Source: Raineyella sp034933565
Lineage (GTDB): Bacteria > Actinomycetota > Actinomycetes > Propionibacteriales > Propionibacteriaceae
DNA length: 64,000 bases
Direction of reading: 5' to 3'
Assembly: GCF_034933565.1 (NCBI RefSeq)
Contig: NZ_JAYFNG010000023.1
Coordinates: 22,715 to 86,714, forward strand
Shown here one piece after another: positions 28,247 to 36,733 of this stretch; position 1 is the first letter of the stretch; every line of letters begins with the position of its first letter. The translations under genes and the position numbers were made by a program. The notes under the pieces were generated by a model. The model searched no databases and was not told the DNA's origin. It was given only the letters and a program-made list of their open reading frames with translations.

Positions 28247-28597
28247 ATGCTGGACATCTCCGCCGAGCAGTTCGAGGCGTACGTCGACGCGGCCGTCGAG
28301 TCGGTCCCGCCGGGCCTGCTCGACCTGGTCGAGAACTGCATCCTGGTCATCGAGGACGACCCGCCGGCCGGCGAACCGTACCTGCTCGGCTACTACCAGG
28401 GTGTCCCGCTGGACCGGCGCGGCAATGACTACTCGGGGGTGCTGCCGGACCGGATCCTGATCTTCCGCAACCCCCTGATGCGGATCTGCCGTACGCCCGA
28501 GGAACTGCGCGAGCAGGTCCGGATCACCGTGGTGCACGAGATCGGCCACTTCTTCGGGATCGATGATGCCCGGCTCCACGAGCTCGGCTATGCCTGA
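28247..28597 (+). CDS. metallopeptidase family protein (minimal zincin)
   Basis: A 116-residue protein of the DUF1025-type minimal zincin family. The zinc signature HEIGHFFGID (HExxH plus downstream Asp) is at about residues 98-107; FEAYVDAAVESVPPGLLD is the typical N-terminus. ATG 28247 has GAGGAG at 28235-28240. Substrate and role are unknown. The next gene starts inside its last codons. Confidence 0.88.
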   Translation: MLDISAEQFEAYVDAAVESVPPGLLDLVENCILVIEDDPPAGEPYLLGYYQGVPLDRRGNDYSGVLPDRILIFRNPLMRICRTPEELREQVRITVVHEIGHFFGIDDARLHELGYA

Positions 28598-29792
28598 CGG
28601 CGATCGAGGCAGGCCGGCAGGGCCAGGTGGTCCGGCCGGGGTCGGCGGTCCGCTGACGGGCCCGGTGGCGCGGATCCTCGGGCGGGCCGTGGCGGCCTAC
28701 CGGGCGACCGGTGCCGATCTGCCGTGGGGCGACCCGCGGCGCGCCCATGGCGTGGCGATGGAGGGCTACTACTGGCGGTTCACCGATGTCGCGCGATCCC
28801 GCGTCGTGATCGCACTGATCGGGGTCAACCGCGGTCCGCACGGCCCATGGGCGACCGTCGCTCTGGCCGGCAGCAACGGCTTCCTCCGCACCGGTGCCCT
28901 GTCGGGGGCGTGGGCCGATCCGGACGGCCTGGGGGCCGCTTCGCCCGCACCGCCACCGCCGGGGGCGGCCCTGCACGCACCGGTTCCGCCGGGCCACGTT
29001 TCGCCCGGGCCGGTCCCGCGCGCACCGGTGCCGCCCGCATCGGGCCCTCCGCTGACCGGTGTCGGGTCCTTCGCCGGAGACGACCGGACGTTGCGGGTCG
29101 ACCTCGGCCCGGAGGCCCGGCTCATGGTCCGCCTCGACGCCGCCGACCCCTGGCCGCCGCGCCGGGCGCTCGGCGGATCCAGTGGCTTCCAGCTGGTGCC
29201 CGGGCTGAACCAGTACTGGCACCCATGGTTGCTCGGTGGACGGGCGTCCGGTGAGGCGGTCCTGGGCGGTGAGACCTGGCGACTGGACGGCGCCACGGTC
29301 TACGGGGAGAAGAACTGGGGCAAGGAGGGCTTCCCCGACGCCTGGTGGTGGGGCCAGACCCACGGCTTCGCCGACCCCGGCGCCTGTGTGGCGTTCGCCG
29401 GCGGTCGGGTCGTGGCCGGCCCGCTGTCCACGGCGGTCACGGCCCTGGTGGTCCGCCTCCCCGACGGCCGGGTGCTGCGGCTCGGCAACCCCGGCACCAG
29501 CCCGGTGCGCGCGGACATCGGCCCGGGGCGATGGCACCTCGACGGGCACCGGCCCGGTTGGCGGGTGATCGTCGACGGCACCGGGGATCCGGCTCGGGCC
29601 CACGTCCTGCCGATGCCGTTGCCCAGCGAGGAACGCAATGTCGCCGCGGTGCTGGAACACCTCGCCGCCCGGATGGCCGTACGGGTCGAGCGACAGGGGC
29701 GTCCGTATTGGGCGGGGGAGAGTGTCCTGGCGGGTCTCGAGGTGGGTGGGCCCGCCCTGACCCGGCAGGAGCTACGGCGACGATCCGGGTGA
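28590..29792 (+). CDS. tocopherol-cyclase-like (lipocalin-fold) protein
   Basis: A 400-residue protein whose GEKNWGKEGFPDAWWWGQTH (about residues 238-257) and QLVPGLNQYWHPWLLGG resemble the tocopherol cyclase family. Non-photosynthetic actinobacteria are not expected to make tocopherol, so this shows fold and not reaction. A Pro/Ala-rich insert (about 113-160) with repeated APVPP words interrupts the N-terminal half. The start ATG 28590 overlaps the metallopeptidase end by 8 nt, so the two are coupled. Confidence 0.72.
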   Translation: MPDGDRGRPAGPGGPAGVGGPLTGPVARILGRAVAAYRATGADLPWGDPRRAHGVAMEGYYWRFTDVARSRVVIALIGVNRGPHGPWATVALAGSNGFLRTGALSGAWADPDGLGAASPAPPPPGAALHAPVPPGHVSPGPVPRAPVPPASGPPLTGVGSFAGDDRTLRVDLGPEARLMVRLDAADPWPPRRALGGSSGFQLVPGLNQYWHPWLLGGRASGEAVLGGETWRLDGATVYGEKNWGKEGFPDAWWWGQTHGFADPGACVAFAGGRVVAGPLSTAVTALVVRLPDGRVLRLGNPGTSPVRADIGPGRWHLDGHRPGWRVIVDGTGDPARAHVLPMPLPSEERNVAAVLEHLAARMAVRVERQGRPYWAGESVLAGLEVGGPALTRQELRRRSG

Positions 29793-29919
29793 CCGCTGCG
29801 CCCGCTGGCGGAGGTCGGGCCGCCCGCGCAGGCCAGGTGTGAGCCGCAGACCAAGCGCTGGTACGCAGCGAGCTGATCAGGGGGTCGACGCCGTGGATGC
29901 CGGGAGAGATGATCGGGGC

Positions 29920-31575
29920 ATGCTGCTGATCCGGCTGGTGCAGACCTCGACGGCGGTGGCCGCGACCGGCTCGCGGCTCGAGAAGCGTCACCTGTTGGCC
30001 GCGACGTTGGCCGGGTCCACGGATGCCACCGAGGCGGACATCGTCGCCTCGTACCTGTCGGGACGGTTGCGGCAGCGGCGGACGGGCGTGGGGTGGCGCT
30101 CCCTGCTCACGCTGCCCGCACCTGCTGTCACGCCGTTGCTGACCCCGGTCGAGGTGGACGCCGCGATGGCGGCGCTGGCCGGGCTGGCCGGGCCCGGCTC
30201 CGGGAGGGCCCGCGCACAGCAGGTCGCCACGCTGTTAGGGCGAGCGACGGCCGTCGAACAGGACTTCCTGCGGCGGCTGATCGTCGGGGAACTGCGCCAG
30301 GGTGCCCTGGACGCGCTGCTGCTGGAGGCGATCGCCGAAGCAGCCGACCTGCCGATCGCGGTGGTCCGCCGGGCCGCCATGTTCAGCGCATTCTCCGGTC
30401 CGGTGGCCGCAGCCGCCCTCGGGGGTGGGGCGCAGGCCCTCGCCACTTTCCGGCTGGAACCGCTGCGGCCCGTACGCCCGATGCTCGCCTCGCCTGCCCC
30501 GGACGTCGGGGCCGCCCTCGCCGGCTTCGCCGCAGCCGAGGTGGCGGTGGACGCCAAGCTGGACGGCATCCGGATCCAGGTGCACCGGGCCGGCGACGAG
30601 ATCGCGGTCTTCACCCGCTCACTCGACGACATCACCGAGCGGGTGCCGGAGATCGTCTCCCTGGTCCGGGGCCTGCCGGTGGGGGCGGTGGTGCTCGACG
30701 GGGAGGCGCTGCTGCTCGGCCCCGACGGTCGCCCGCGGCCGTTCCAGGAGACCGGCTCACGGACGATGACGCATGTTCCCGCCGAGGTGGGGATGGGGGA
30801 GACGGCGGGCACGGCTCGGGCCGGGGCGGTGGAGCCGGACGGTAGCGCCGAGGTCGAGATGGTGGACACGGAGGCCACCGCCGAGCCGCGGGAGACCGAG
30901 GCGCAACGGCCGGGCGGCACCTCGACGAGGCTGTCGCTCAGCGCCTTCTTCTTCGACGTCCTGCACCTCGACGGGCAGGACCTGGTCGACGCCCCGGCAC
31001 GGGAGCGGTTCGCGGCGCTCGCCCGGGCGCTGCCCCCGGAGGCGATCGTCCCGCGGATCGTCACATCCGAGCCGGCCCTGGTGCGGGAGTACTTCGGCTC
31101 CGCGCTGCGCGACGGCTACGAGGGGGTGGTGATCAAGGACCTCACCGCCCCGTACGCCGCGGGCCGGCGCGGCGCGGCCTGGGTGAAGGTGAAACCCCGC
31201 CACACCCTCGACCTGGTCGTCCTGGCCGTCGAATGGGGCAGCGGGCGTCGCACCGGGCTGCTCTCCAACATCCACCTCGGCGCCCGCGACGGCGAGAAGT
31301 TCGTGATGCTCGGCAAGACGTTCAAAGGAATGACCGACGAGATGCTGGCCTGGCAGACCGCGCGTTTCCTGGAGCTGGAGACCGGTCGACACGGACACGT
31401 CGTGCAGGTGCGCCCCGAGCAGGTCGTCGAGGTCGCCTTCGACGGGGTGCAGCGCTCGGTGCGCTACCCCGGCGGGGTCACCCTCCGGTTCGCCCGGGTG
31501 CTGCGCTACCGCGAGGACAAGTCGGCGGGCGAGGCGGACACCCTCGACGCGGTCCGGGCCCTGGCCAGCGGGTGA
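29920..31575 (+). CDS. ATP-dependent DNA ligase
   Basis: A 551-residue ATP-dependent ligase of the actinobacterial LigB type: an N-terminal DNA-binding domain (to about 190), the nucleotidyltransferase domain with the adenylated Lys in VDAKLDGIRIQVHR (about 212), DGEALL, FFDVLHLDG, GYEGVVIKD and WVKVKPRH, then the OB domain. Between residues about 288 and 325 there is a Gly/Glu/Thr-rich insert where the family usually runs directly on. ATG 29920 is preferred over an upstream ATG whose sequence looks non-coding. It likely assists NAD-ligase in repair. Confidence 0.93.
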   Translation: MLLIRLVQTSTAVAATGSRLEKRHLLAATLAGSTDATEADIVASYLSGRLRQRRTGVGWRSLLTLPAPAVTPLLTPVEVDAAMAALAGLAGPGSGRARAQQVATLLGRATAVEQDFLRRLIVGELRQGALDALLLEAIAEAADLPIAVVRRAAMFSAFSGPVAAAALGGGAQALATFRLEPLRPVRPMLASPAPDVGAALAGFAAAEVAVDAKLDGIRIQVHRAGDEIAVFTRSLDDITERVPEIVSLVRGLPVGAVVLDGEALLLGPDGRPRPFQETGSRTMTHVPAEVGMGETAGTARAGAVEPDGSAEVEMVDTEATAEPRETEAQRPGGTSTRLSLSAFFFDVLHLDGQDLVDAPARERFAALARALPPEAIVPRIVTSEPALVREYFGSALRDGYEGVVIKDLTAPYAAGRRGAAWVKVKPRHTLDLVVLAVEWGSGRRTGLLSNIHLGARDGEKFVMLGKTFKGMTDEMLAWQTARFLELETGRHGHVVQVRPEQVVEVAFDGVQRSVRYPGGVTLRFARVLRYREDKSAGEADTLDAVRALASG

Positions 31576-31607
31576 GCCGTACGCCGCGGCGGTTGACCCG
31601 GGCCCCG

Positions 31608-31663
31608 GACCGGTGCCCGCCGTCGAGGGGCCGGAGACCGGTGCCCGAGGCTGAGGGGCCGAG
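31608..31663 (+). repeat. 28-bp tandem repeat, two diverged copies
   Basis: Units 31608-31635 and 31636-31663 both begin GACCGGTGCCCG and share GAGGGGCCG. They occupy the spacer between the convergent ligase and glycosyltransferase genes; further GGCCGAC words follow. Confidence 0.7.
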
Positions 31664-31710
31664 GGCCGACGGCCGACGGCCAGGGCCCCAACCCGGGCGA
31701 CATCGGGCCA

Positions 31711-33300
31711 TCAGCCCCAGTGGGCCAGGTCCGACCAGATCGTCGGCCAGGGATCGCGCCGCCCGTCACACACCACGATCGGCTGGCCCTGCTGGTACAT
31801 CTTGATCGCATACCCGTTGTCGAGACGACCCACCTGCGTGCACGACAGGAAGTGGTCGGACAGCGTCGTGAGGGGGATCCCGACGGCGACCACGGCGGTC
31901 GCGGTGTTCGGCGGCGGCGCCAGCCAGCCCAGGGTGTTGTGTCCGCTGTACACGCTCGGCAGCCCCATCGCCGGTCCGAAACGGTCGATCGCCCCCGCCT
32001 CGCCGTAGTCGCCGGCCAGCACCACGGTGGTGCCCGGGTTCTTGGGTGAGTAGGCCTCGTACGCGTCGGCGACCTGGCGGACGTACGTCGGCCAGAAGCT
32101 TGCGTCGAGGGCCAGCGGGTTGACGTAGCGGGTCGGGCTCTTCTCGATCGGCAGCACCGGCAGGTCGAAGACCACGGAGGTGAGGGCGTTCGCCGCGAGC
32201 AGACCGGCCACGGCCCGGCGCCGCTGCATAGTGGTCGCCCACTCGGCGACCGGCACGCACCCGATCGCCAGTAGCACCGAGACCAGCCCCACCGGGTAGT
32301 AGGCCTGGCCGGCGACCGGGACCATCATCAGCAGGAAGATGATCAGCGCCGGGACGAAGAACCGGGCCCTCCGCCATGCGGGGCGGCGGAACAGCGCGAC
32401 GATCCCGGCCGCCCAGACCGGCAGCAGGAACGGGCCCATGATGATCGGCAGCAGCGACCACATGCCGCGGCGTACGTCGGCGTTGTTCGACCCGGCCAGG
32501 GCCATGCCGAAGGTGAGCTGCGGCCAGCCGTGCTGCGCCTGCCACCACAGGTTCGGCAGCGCCAGGACGAGGGCCACGCCGCCGCCGATCCAGGTGTTGC
32601 GGTCCGTCAGCTGGTTGCGGGGACCGGTCAGCACGATGCCGGCCAGCAGCACCAGCACGAAGGCGATGATCAACCACCGGTTGTAGGTGGTCAGCCCGAT
32701 GACGACGCCGGCCGCGATCCACCAGCGGGTGTCCCCGCGCAGGGTGGCGCGGGCGATGAACAGGGCCGTGAGGCCCCACAACGGCAGGTCGACGGTGGCC
32801 GTCAGCAGGTTGTGCCCCAGGGACAGTGGCACCAGGGCGAAGGCGTACGCGGCCGCGGAGAGCACCTGGGCGCGTCGGGAGCCGCCGAACTCACGGGTGA
32901 TCAGGACATGGACGTACGTGGCCAGACAGGTCGCCAGCGTCGCGGCGAGCCGGATCGACCAGGTGTGGTCACTGAGGTGGGAGAGCGTACGGACCAGGAA
33001 CGGGGTGAACGGCGGTTGGTCCACGTACCCCCAGGCGGGGGGCAACATCCGGAAGTACAGCTCGTCGCGCTGGTAGCCGTAGCCGGCGCTGTACACCGTC
33101 ATCACCACGAACTGGAGCGCGACGATGAGGTGGATCCAGCGGGACAGCCGGGGGTGTTCGGCGCGTCCGGTCAGGGCGGCGCGCAGCCGGTCGAACGTGG
33201 ACGTCGGCCCGGCGCCGGTCCCGGGGGTGGTCTCGACCTCTGGCCCGGACCGCGGCGGCATGATCGGGTGGCCCTCGACGGGCTCCTGATGCGCCGTCAT
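31711..33300 (-). CDS. GT39/ArnT-like membrane glycosyltransferase
   Basis: A 529-residue polytopic protein of the dolichyl-phosphate-mannose mannosyltransferase superfamily. The first periplasmic loop after helix 1 carries YQRDELYFRMLPPAWGYVDQPPF (in part: RDELYFRMLP), with the acidic residue expected for catalysis; about ten further helices and a C-terminal extracytoplasmic domain follow. Such enzymes transfer sugars from polyprenyl phosphate onto proteins or lipids. The start ATG 33300 is chosen over an open but Arg/Ser-rich upstream extension. The acceptor is unknown. Confidence 0.85.
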   Translation of the reverse strand: MTAHQEPVEGHPIMPPRSGPEVETTPGTGAGPTSTFDRLRAALTGRAEHPRLSRWIHLIVALQFVVMTVYSAGYGYQRDELYFRMLPPAWGYVDQPPFTPFLVRTLSHLSDHTWSIRLAATLATCLATYVHVLITREFGGSRRAQVLSAAAYAFALVPLSLGHNLLTATVDLPLWGLTALFIARATLRGDTRWWIAAGVVIGLTTYNRWLIIAFVLVLLAGIVLTGPRNQLTDRNTWIGGGVALVLALPNLWWQAQHGWPQLTFGMALAGSNNADVRRGMWSLLPIIMGPFLLPVWAAGIVALFRRPAWRRARFFVPALIIFLLMMVPVAGQAYYPVGLVSVLLAIGCVPVAEWATTMQRRRAVAGLLAANALTSVVFDLPVLPIEKSPTRYVNPLALDASFWPTYVRQVADAYEAYSPKNPGTTVVLAGDYGEAGAIDRFGPAMGLPSVYSGHNTLGWLAPPPNTATAVVAVGIPLTTLSDHFLSCTQVGRLDNGYAIKMYQQGQPIVVCDGRRDPWPTIWSDLAHWG

Positions 33301-33606
33301 CGGCACCCTGCCGGGTCGGTTCCGCGCGTCGCCGGGTCTTCCGGGCGGCCGGGACGGTGACGGCAGGGAACGGAGATCATGGGACGAGGTTAGTCGACAC
33401 GCCGGTGATGACGAACTTGTGCGGTGTGGCGTTGCGCTGGGACTCAGGTGGTGCGGGGCCGACCGTCGACTCCCTCCGCGGCACGACGTGCCGGCCCTCC
33501 CTCGGATCAGTCGGGGACCGACCGTTCGGATCACAGTGCCGTTCGGGACGGGTCACAGAAATGACGGAGGCCCGTCCCACAAGGGGACGGGCCTCCGTCA
33601 TTTCTG
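33301..33606. other. spacer upstream of the GT39 gene
   Basis: No gene is supported here. The right end is the long inverted repeat at 33554-33608; the rest should contain the glycosyltransferase promoter, but I see no clear -35/-10. Confidence 0.5.
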
Positions 33607-33608
33607 TG
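33554..33608 (-). terminator. 25-bp perfect stem terminator of tRNA-Leu
   Basis: Arms 33554-33578 and 33584-33608 are perfectly complementary over 25 bp with a 5-nt loop. It begins at the 3' end of the tRNA on the minus strand, overlapping its last two bases. Confidence 0.75.
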
Positions 33609-33692
33609 TCCGAGAGGGGACTTGAACCCCTATGCCCTAAAACGGGCACTAGCACCTCAAGCTAGCGCGTCTACCAATTCCGCCACCCGGAC
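33607..33692 (-). tRNA. tRNA-Leu (anticodon GAG)
   Basis: Read on the minus strand, 86 nt fold as a class II tRNA: acceptor GTCCGGG/CTCGGAC, D arm TGGCGGAATTGGTAGACG, anticodon loop CTTGAGG with GAG, a long variable arm (CCCGTTTTAGGG) and T arm GGGGTTCAAGTCCCC. The discriminator is A and CCA is not encoded. It reads CUC/CUU leucine codons. Confidence 0.95.
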
Positions 33693-33785
33693 GGGCGTTG
33701 TTCGCTGGTCCGGCGGTGCCGGGCAGCGATGTAGGACTATACCCACAGCCGTCGAGCAACGCCAAATCGGCTCCCGGTGCGGGCG

Positions 33786-33860
33786 GACCACGCGCGGACC
33801 AAGGCCGATCACGCGCGGACCGGCGTGGATCACGCGCGGATCAGAGCGGATCGCGGGTGG
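33786..33860 (+). repeat. 21-bp tandem repeat, three copies plus partial
   Basis: Units 33786-33806, 33807-33827 and 33828-33848 share GA(T/C)CACGCGCGGA(C/T)C; a fourth decays after 12 bp. They lie between tRNA-Leu and the DUF5703 gene. Confidence 0.8.
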
Positions 33861-33883
33861 GTGGTAGGCGTTGACCGGGTCGG

Positions 33884-33889
33884 CACAAT
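33884..33889 (+). promoter_or_regulatory. -10 of leaderless promoter for DUF5703 gene
   Basis: CACAAT lies 6 nt before GTG 33896; no Shine-Dalgarno is present. Confidence 0.45.
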
Positions 33890-33895
33890 GGTGGC

Positions 33896-34129
33896 GTGCC
33901 AGCCAAGCCCCGCCAGCGACCCGAGAGTGACTACGACGTACGTCGGTTCTCGGTGGGCCGCGAGATGTCCCGCAACGCGCTGCGCCAGCTCCTCACCGAG
34001 GAGGCCGAACGCGGCGGCTGGGAGCTGCACCGGCTGCGGCGCTACCGCGACGGCAGTCGTGAGGTGTGGGTGCGCCGCCGGATCATCCGGGTCCGGCCGA
34101 CGCTGGACCTGGGCGGCTATCTCGACTGA
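33896..34129 (+). CDS. DUF5703 family protein
   Basis: A 77-residue basic protein, conserved in actinobacteria and of unknown function. SDYDVRRFSVGREMSRNALR, GGWELHRLRRYRDGSREVWVRR (in part: WELHRLRRYRDGSREVW) are the recognisable parts. It begins with GTG 33896 behind a leaderless-type -10 and converges on the aldo/keto reductase gene 51 nt away. Confidence 0.82.
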   Translation: MPAKPRQRPESDYDVRRFSVGREMSRNALRQLLTEEAERGGWELHRLRRYRDGSREVWVRRRIIRVRPTLDLGGYLD

Positions 34130-34180
34130 TCAGGCCTGGACCCGCGTCCTCCGATCCGGCAGCCGTGGTGGGATGTTCTG

Positions 34181-35179
34181 TCAGTCGTGGTGGACCGGCG
34201 GCAGCGGCCGGCCGGCTCCGTCCCTGGTGGTCAGCGCGCCACCGGAGACGTCGTCCAGGGCAGCGGCGATCTCGGCCGGCAGCGTCATCTCCTCGACCGC
34301 CAGGCACTCCTCGAGCTGTGCGGCGGTCCGGGCGCCGAGCAGCGCCGAGGTCACCCCGGGCGCGTCCCGTACCCACAGCAGGGCCACCTCGAGCGGCTTC
34401 ATGCCCAGCCCGTCGGCGGCCCGGGCCACCGCGTCCACGATCGCCCGCGACCGGGGCTGGAGGTACGGATCGACGAACCAGGCGAAGTGCTCGGCGGCGG
34501 CCCGTGAGTCCTTCGGGATCCCCCGACGGTACTTCCCGGTGAGCACGCCGCGCCCCAGTGGGGACCAGGCGAAGAAGCCGAGGCCCATCGCCCGGGCGGC
34601 GGGCAGGATCTCCACCTCCGCGCGCCGGGTCATCAGTGAGTACTCCACCTGGGTGGCGGCGATCGGCGTCCGGGTGGTGATCGCCCGCTGCCAGGAGGCG
34701 GCCTGGGCGGTCTGCCAGCCGACGAAGTTGGACAGGCCCAGGTAGCGCACCCGCCCCGAGGCCACCGCGTGGTCCATCGCCGCGAGGGTCTCCTCGATCG
34801 GTGCCTGCCCCCAGGCGTGCACCTGCCACAGGTCGATCCAGTCGGTGCCGAGCCGCTCCAGAGAGGCGTCCAGGTCGGCCAGCATGGCCCGCGCCGAGGT
34901 GTCCACCGCCCGTTCCCCGTCGCGTACGCCGAAGCCGGCCTTGGTGGCGATGACCAGGTCCTCGCGGTCGAACTCGCGGGCCATCAGCGCGCCGAGGATC
35001 TCCTCCGCGTCCCCGGCGCCGTACGCCGCGGCAGTGTCGATCAGGGTGCCACCCGCGTCGACGAACGTCGCCATCAGGTCGTACGCCGCCTGGGGGGATG
35101 TGTCGCGGCCCCAGGTGAGCGTGCCCAGTCCGAGGCGGGAGACCTGCAGCCCGGACGAGCCGACGCGTCGCTGTTCCAT
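34181..35179 (-). CDS. aldo/keto reductase
   Basis: A 332-residue NADPH-dependent TIM-barrel oxidoreductase. LGLGTLTWGRD, the catalytic Asp-Tyr in LIDTAAAYGAGDAEEILG, the Lys in VIATKAGFG, the His in LWQVHAWG and the NADPH site ALLWVRDAPGVTSALLGART are present. Substrate unknown; YdjG/Tas-like members act on small aldehydes. The ATG at 35179 follows a leaderless-type TAGAGT on the minus strand. Confidence 0.9.
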   Translation of the reverse strand: MEQRRVGSSGLQVSRLGLGTLTWGRDTSPQAAYDLMATFVDAGGTLIDTAAAYGAGDAEEILGALMAREFDREDLVIATKAGFGVRDGERAVDTSARAMLADLDASLERLGTDWIDLWQVHAWGQAPIEETLAAMDHAVASGRVRYLGLSNFVGWQTAQAASWQRAITTRTPIAATQVEYSLMTRRAEVEILPAARAMGLGFFAWSPLGRGVLTGKYRRGIPKDSRAAAEHFAWFVDPYLQPRSRAIVDAVARAADGLGMKPLEVALLWVRDAPGVTSALLGARTAAQLEECLAVEEMTLPAEIAAALDDVSGGALTTRDGAGRPLPPVHHD

Positions 35180-35186
35180 GCGCGTG

Positions 35187-35192
35187 ACTCTA
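35187..35192 (-). promoter_or_regulatory. -10 of leaderless aldo/keto reductase promoter
   Basis: On the minus strand TAGAGT is 7 nt before ATG 35179, with no Shine-Dalgarno. Confidence 0.5.
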
Positions 35193-35400
35193 GGCGGCCG
35201 ACGGTCACCCGCCGGAATCGGGTCACGCCGCCGGCTGCACCGGCTCTGCTCCCGGCGCACCGGCTGCACCGGTCCCCCCTGGCGGTCGGTCGTCCCGCGG
35301 ACAGCCCGCGCTCCCGCGGTTGCCTCGGTGGTTACCCTGCAGTCACCTCGGCAGCTGACCCCGCAGCTGCTCCGCAGCCACCGTGGAGAGGACCCTGACG

Positions 35401-35910
35401 ATGAGCATCCACGACGAACACCCGTTCCGCACCCCGCCGGAGCTGCGTGACCCGATCCGTCGGCTGCGCGGCCACCTGCCGGCGCCGGTCACCGTGTGGA
35501 CCAGCGCCGGCGCGGGTCGGCAGGACGGCTGGACGATCTCCTCGGTCCTCGTCGGCGAGGGCCGGCCAGGCGAGCTCGTGGCGCTGGTCGACGAGGACTG
35601 CGACTGGTGGGAGCTGTTCCGCGCCTGCGGCACAGCCACGGTCAACGTCCTGGCCCACGGGCAGGGCCGGGTCGCCGACGCCTTCGCCAGGATCGCACCG
35701 TCCCCCGGCGGGCCGTTCCGGACCGGTGACTGGGCACCCGCGGCGTACGGTCCGCGGCTGCAGGGTGCGGCCGGCTGGGTGGGCGTACGGCTGGTCGATC
35801 CGGCTCCGCCGCACGCCGGCTGGGGCCTGCTGGTCCGGGCCGCGATCGCGGACGTGGAACTCGCCGACGGAGCCGAGGCCCTCGAACACCGGTACGGGCA
35901 CTACGCCTGA
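35401..35910 (+). CDS. flavin reductase-like, FMN-binding split-barrel protein
   Basis: A 169-residue protein resembling flavin reductase-like split barrels: PVTVWTSAGAGRQDGWTISSVLVGEG at residues about 23-48 (in part: DGWTISSVLVGEG), then DWWELFRACGTATVNVLAHG. This group binds FMN and may reduce it or use it as cofactor. ATG 35401 has GAGAGGA at 35386-35392, so the upstream in-frame GTG at 35383 is not favoured. The gene's last codons and stop are duplicated downstream. Confidence 0.78.
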   Translation: MSIHDEHPFRTPPELRDPIRRLRGHLPAPVTVWTSAGAGRQDGWTISSVLVGEGRPGELVALVDEDCDWWELFRACGTATVNVLAHGQGRVADAFARIAPSPGGPFRTGDWAPAAYGPRLQGAAGWVGVRLVDPAPPHAGWGLLVRAAIADVELADGAEALEHRYGHYA

Positions 35911-36006
35911 GCATGCACTCGGCTGGCCGGGCGCTCGGCCGACCGCGCACTACGCCTGAACTGCATCCGCCGGAGCGTGCACTCACCTGACCGCGCACTC
36001 GCCTGA
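35898..36006 (+). repeat. stop-codon-containing repeats after flavin reductase-like gene
   Basis: The gene ends GCACTACGCCTGA (35898-35910). The same 13-mer recurs at 35947-35959, and GCACTCACCTGA (35979-35990) and GCACTCGCCTGA (35995-36006) follow. Thus the 3' end with its stop codon appears four times before the next promoter. Confidence 0.8.
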
Positions 36007-36009
36007 CCG

Positions 36010-36015
36010 TACGCT
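36010..36015 (+). promoter_or_regulatory. -10 of leaderless histidine phosphatase promoter
   Basis: TACGCT lies 7 nt before ATG 36023 without a Shine-Dalgarno. Confidence 0.5.
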
Positions 36016-36022
36016 GGGCCCC

Positions 36023-36724
36023 ATGACCATCCTCCTGCTCGTGCGCCACGGCCGGACGGCCGCCAACGCCGCGGGCATCCTCGCCGGCCGTACGCCCGGC
36101 GTCCGCCTCGATGCGACGGGGTGGGAGCAGGCCCGGGCCGCGGGCCGCCGTCTCGCGGGCGTGACCCTGGCGGCCCAGGTGTCCTCGCCGCTGGAGCGCT
36201 GCCTGGAGACCGCCCGGGCCCTGCGCGAGGGACGCGGCGACGCGTCGGACCCCGAGGTCATCGTGGACGAGGCCCTGTCGGAGGTCGACTACGGGGCGTG
36301 GAGCGGCCGGTCGCTCGCCGACCTGGCCGGTGAGGAGCTGTGGCGCACCGTGCAGGCCCACCCGTCGGCCGCCCGGTTCCCGGGCGGGGAGTCGATGGTC
36401 GCGATGGCCCAGCGGGCCGTCTCCGCCATCCGCGCCCGGCAGGACCGGATCGCCGACGAGAACGGGGCCGAGGCGGTATGGGTCGCGGTCTCCCACGGCG
36501 ACATCATCAAGGCCGTCCTCGCCGATGCCCTCGGCCTGCACCTCGACCAGTTCCAGCGTCTGGTGGTCCACCCGGCGTCGGTGAGTGCGGTCCGCTACAC
36601 GCCCGCCCGCCCCTACGTCCTCACCCTGAACAGCTCCTCCGGGCCGATCCGCGACCTGCTGCCGGCCGAGGCCCGGCCCGGCGAGGATGCCGCAGTGGGT
36701 GGCGGAGCGGGATCCGCGACGTAG
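36023..36724 (+). CDS. histidine phosphatase (phosphoglycerate-mutase-like)
   Basis: A 233-residue enzyme of the MSMEG_4193-like histidine phosphatase group. The phospho-His motif LLLVRHGRTAAN is at about residues 4-15, the second Arg in SSPLERCLETA, and the second His in VAVSHGDIIKA. Substrate unknown; the family is found next to DUF3090 and SCO1664-type genes in actinobacteria, exactly as here, so a shared pathway is likely but unassigned. Confidence 0.88.
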   Translation: MTILLLVRHGRTAANAAGILAGRTPGVRLDATGWEQARAAGRRLAGVTLAAQVSSPLERCLETARALREGRGDASDPEVIVDEALSEVDYGAWSGRSLADLAGEELWRTVQAHPSAARFPGGESMVAMAQRAVSAIRARQDRIADENGAEAVWVAVSHGDIIKAVLADALGLHLDQFQRLVVHPASVSAVRYTPARPYVLTLNSSSGPIRDLLPAEARPGEDAAVGGGAGSAT

Positions 36725-36727
36725 GCT
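36722..36727 (+). promoter_or_regulatory. -10 of leaderless DUF3090 gene promoter
   Basis: TAGGCT overlaps the stop of the phosphatase gene and lies 6 nt before GTG 36734. Confidence 0.5.
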
Positions 36728-36733
36728 GGCGTC

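Noticed and set aside
33541..33608. Insertion element end or attachment site at the 25-bp inverted repeat by tRNA-Leu
   Set aside because: No transposase or integrase nearby and no duplicated tRNA 3' end; a terminator explains it.
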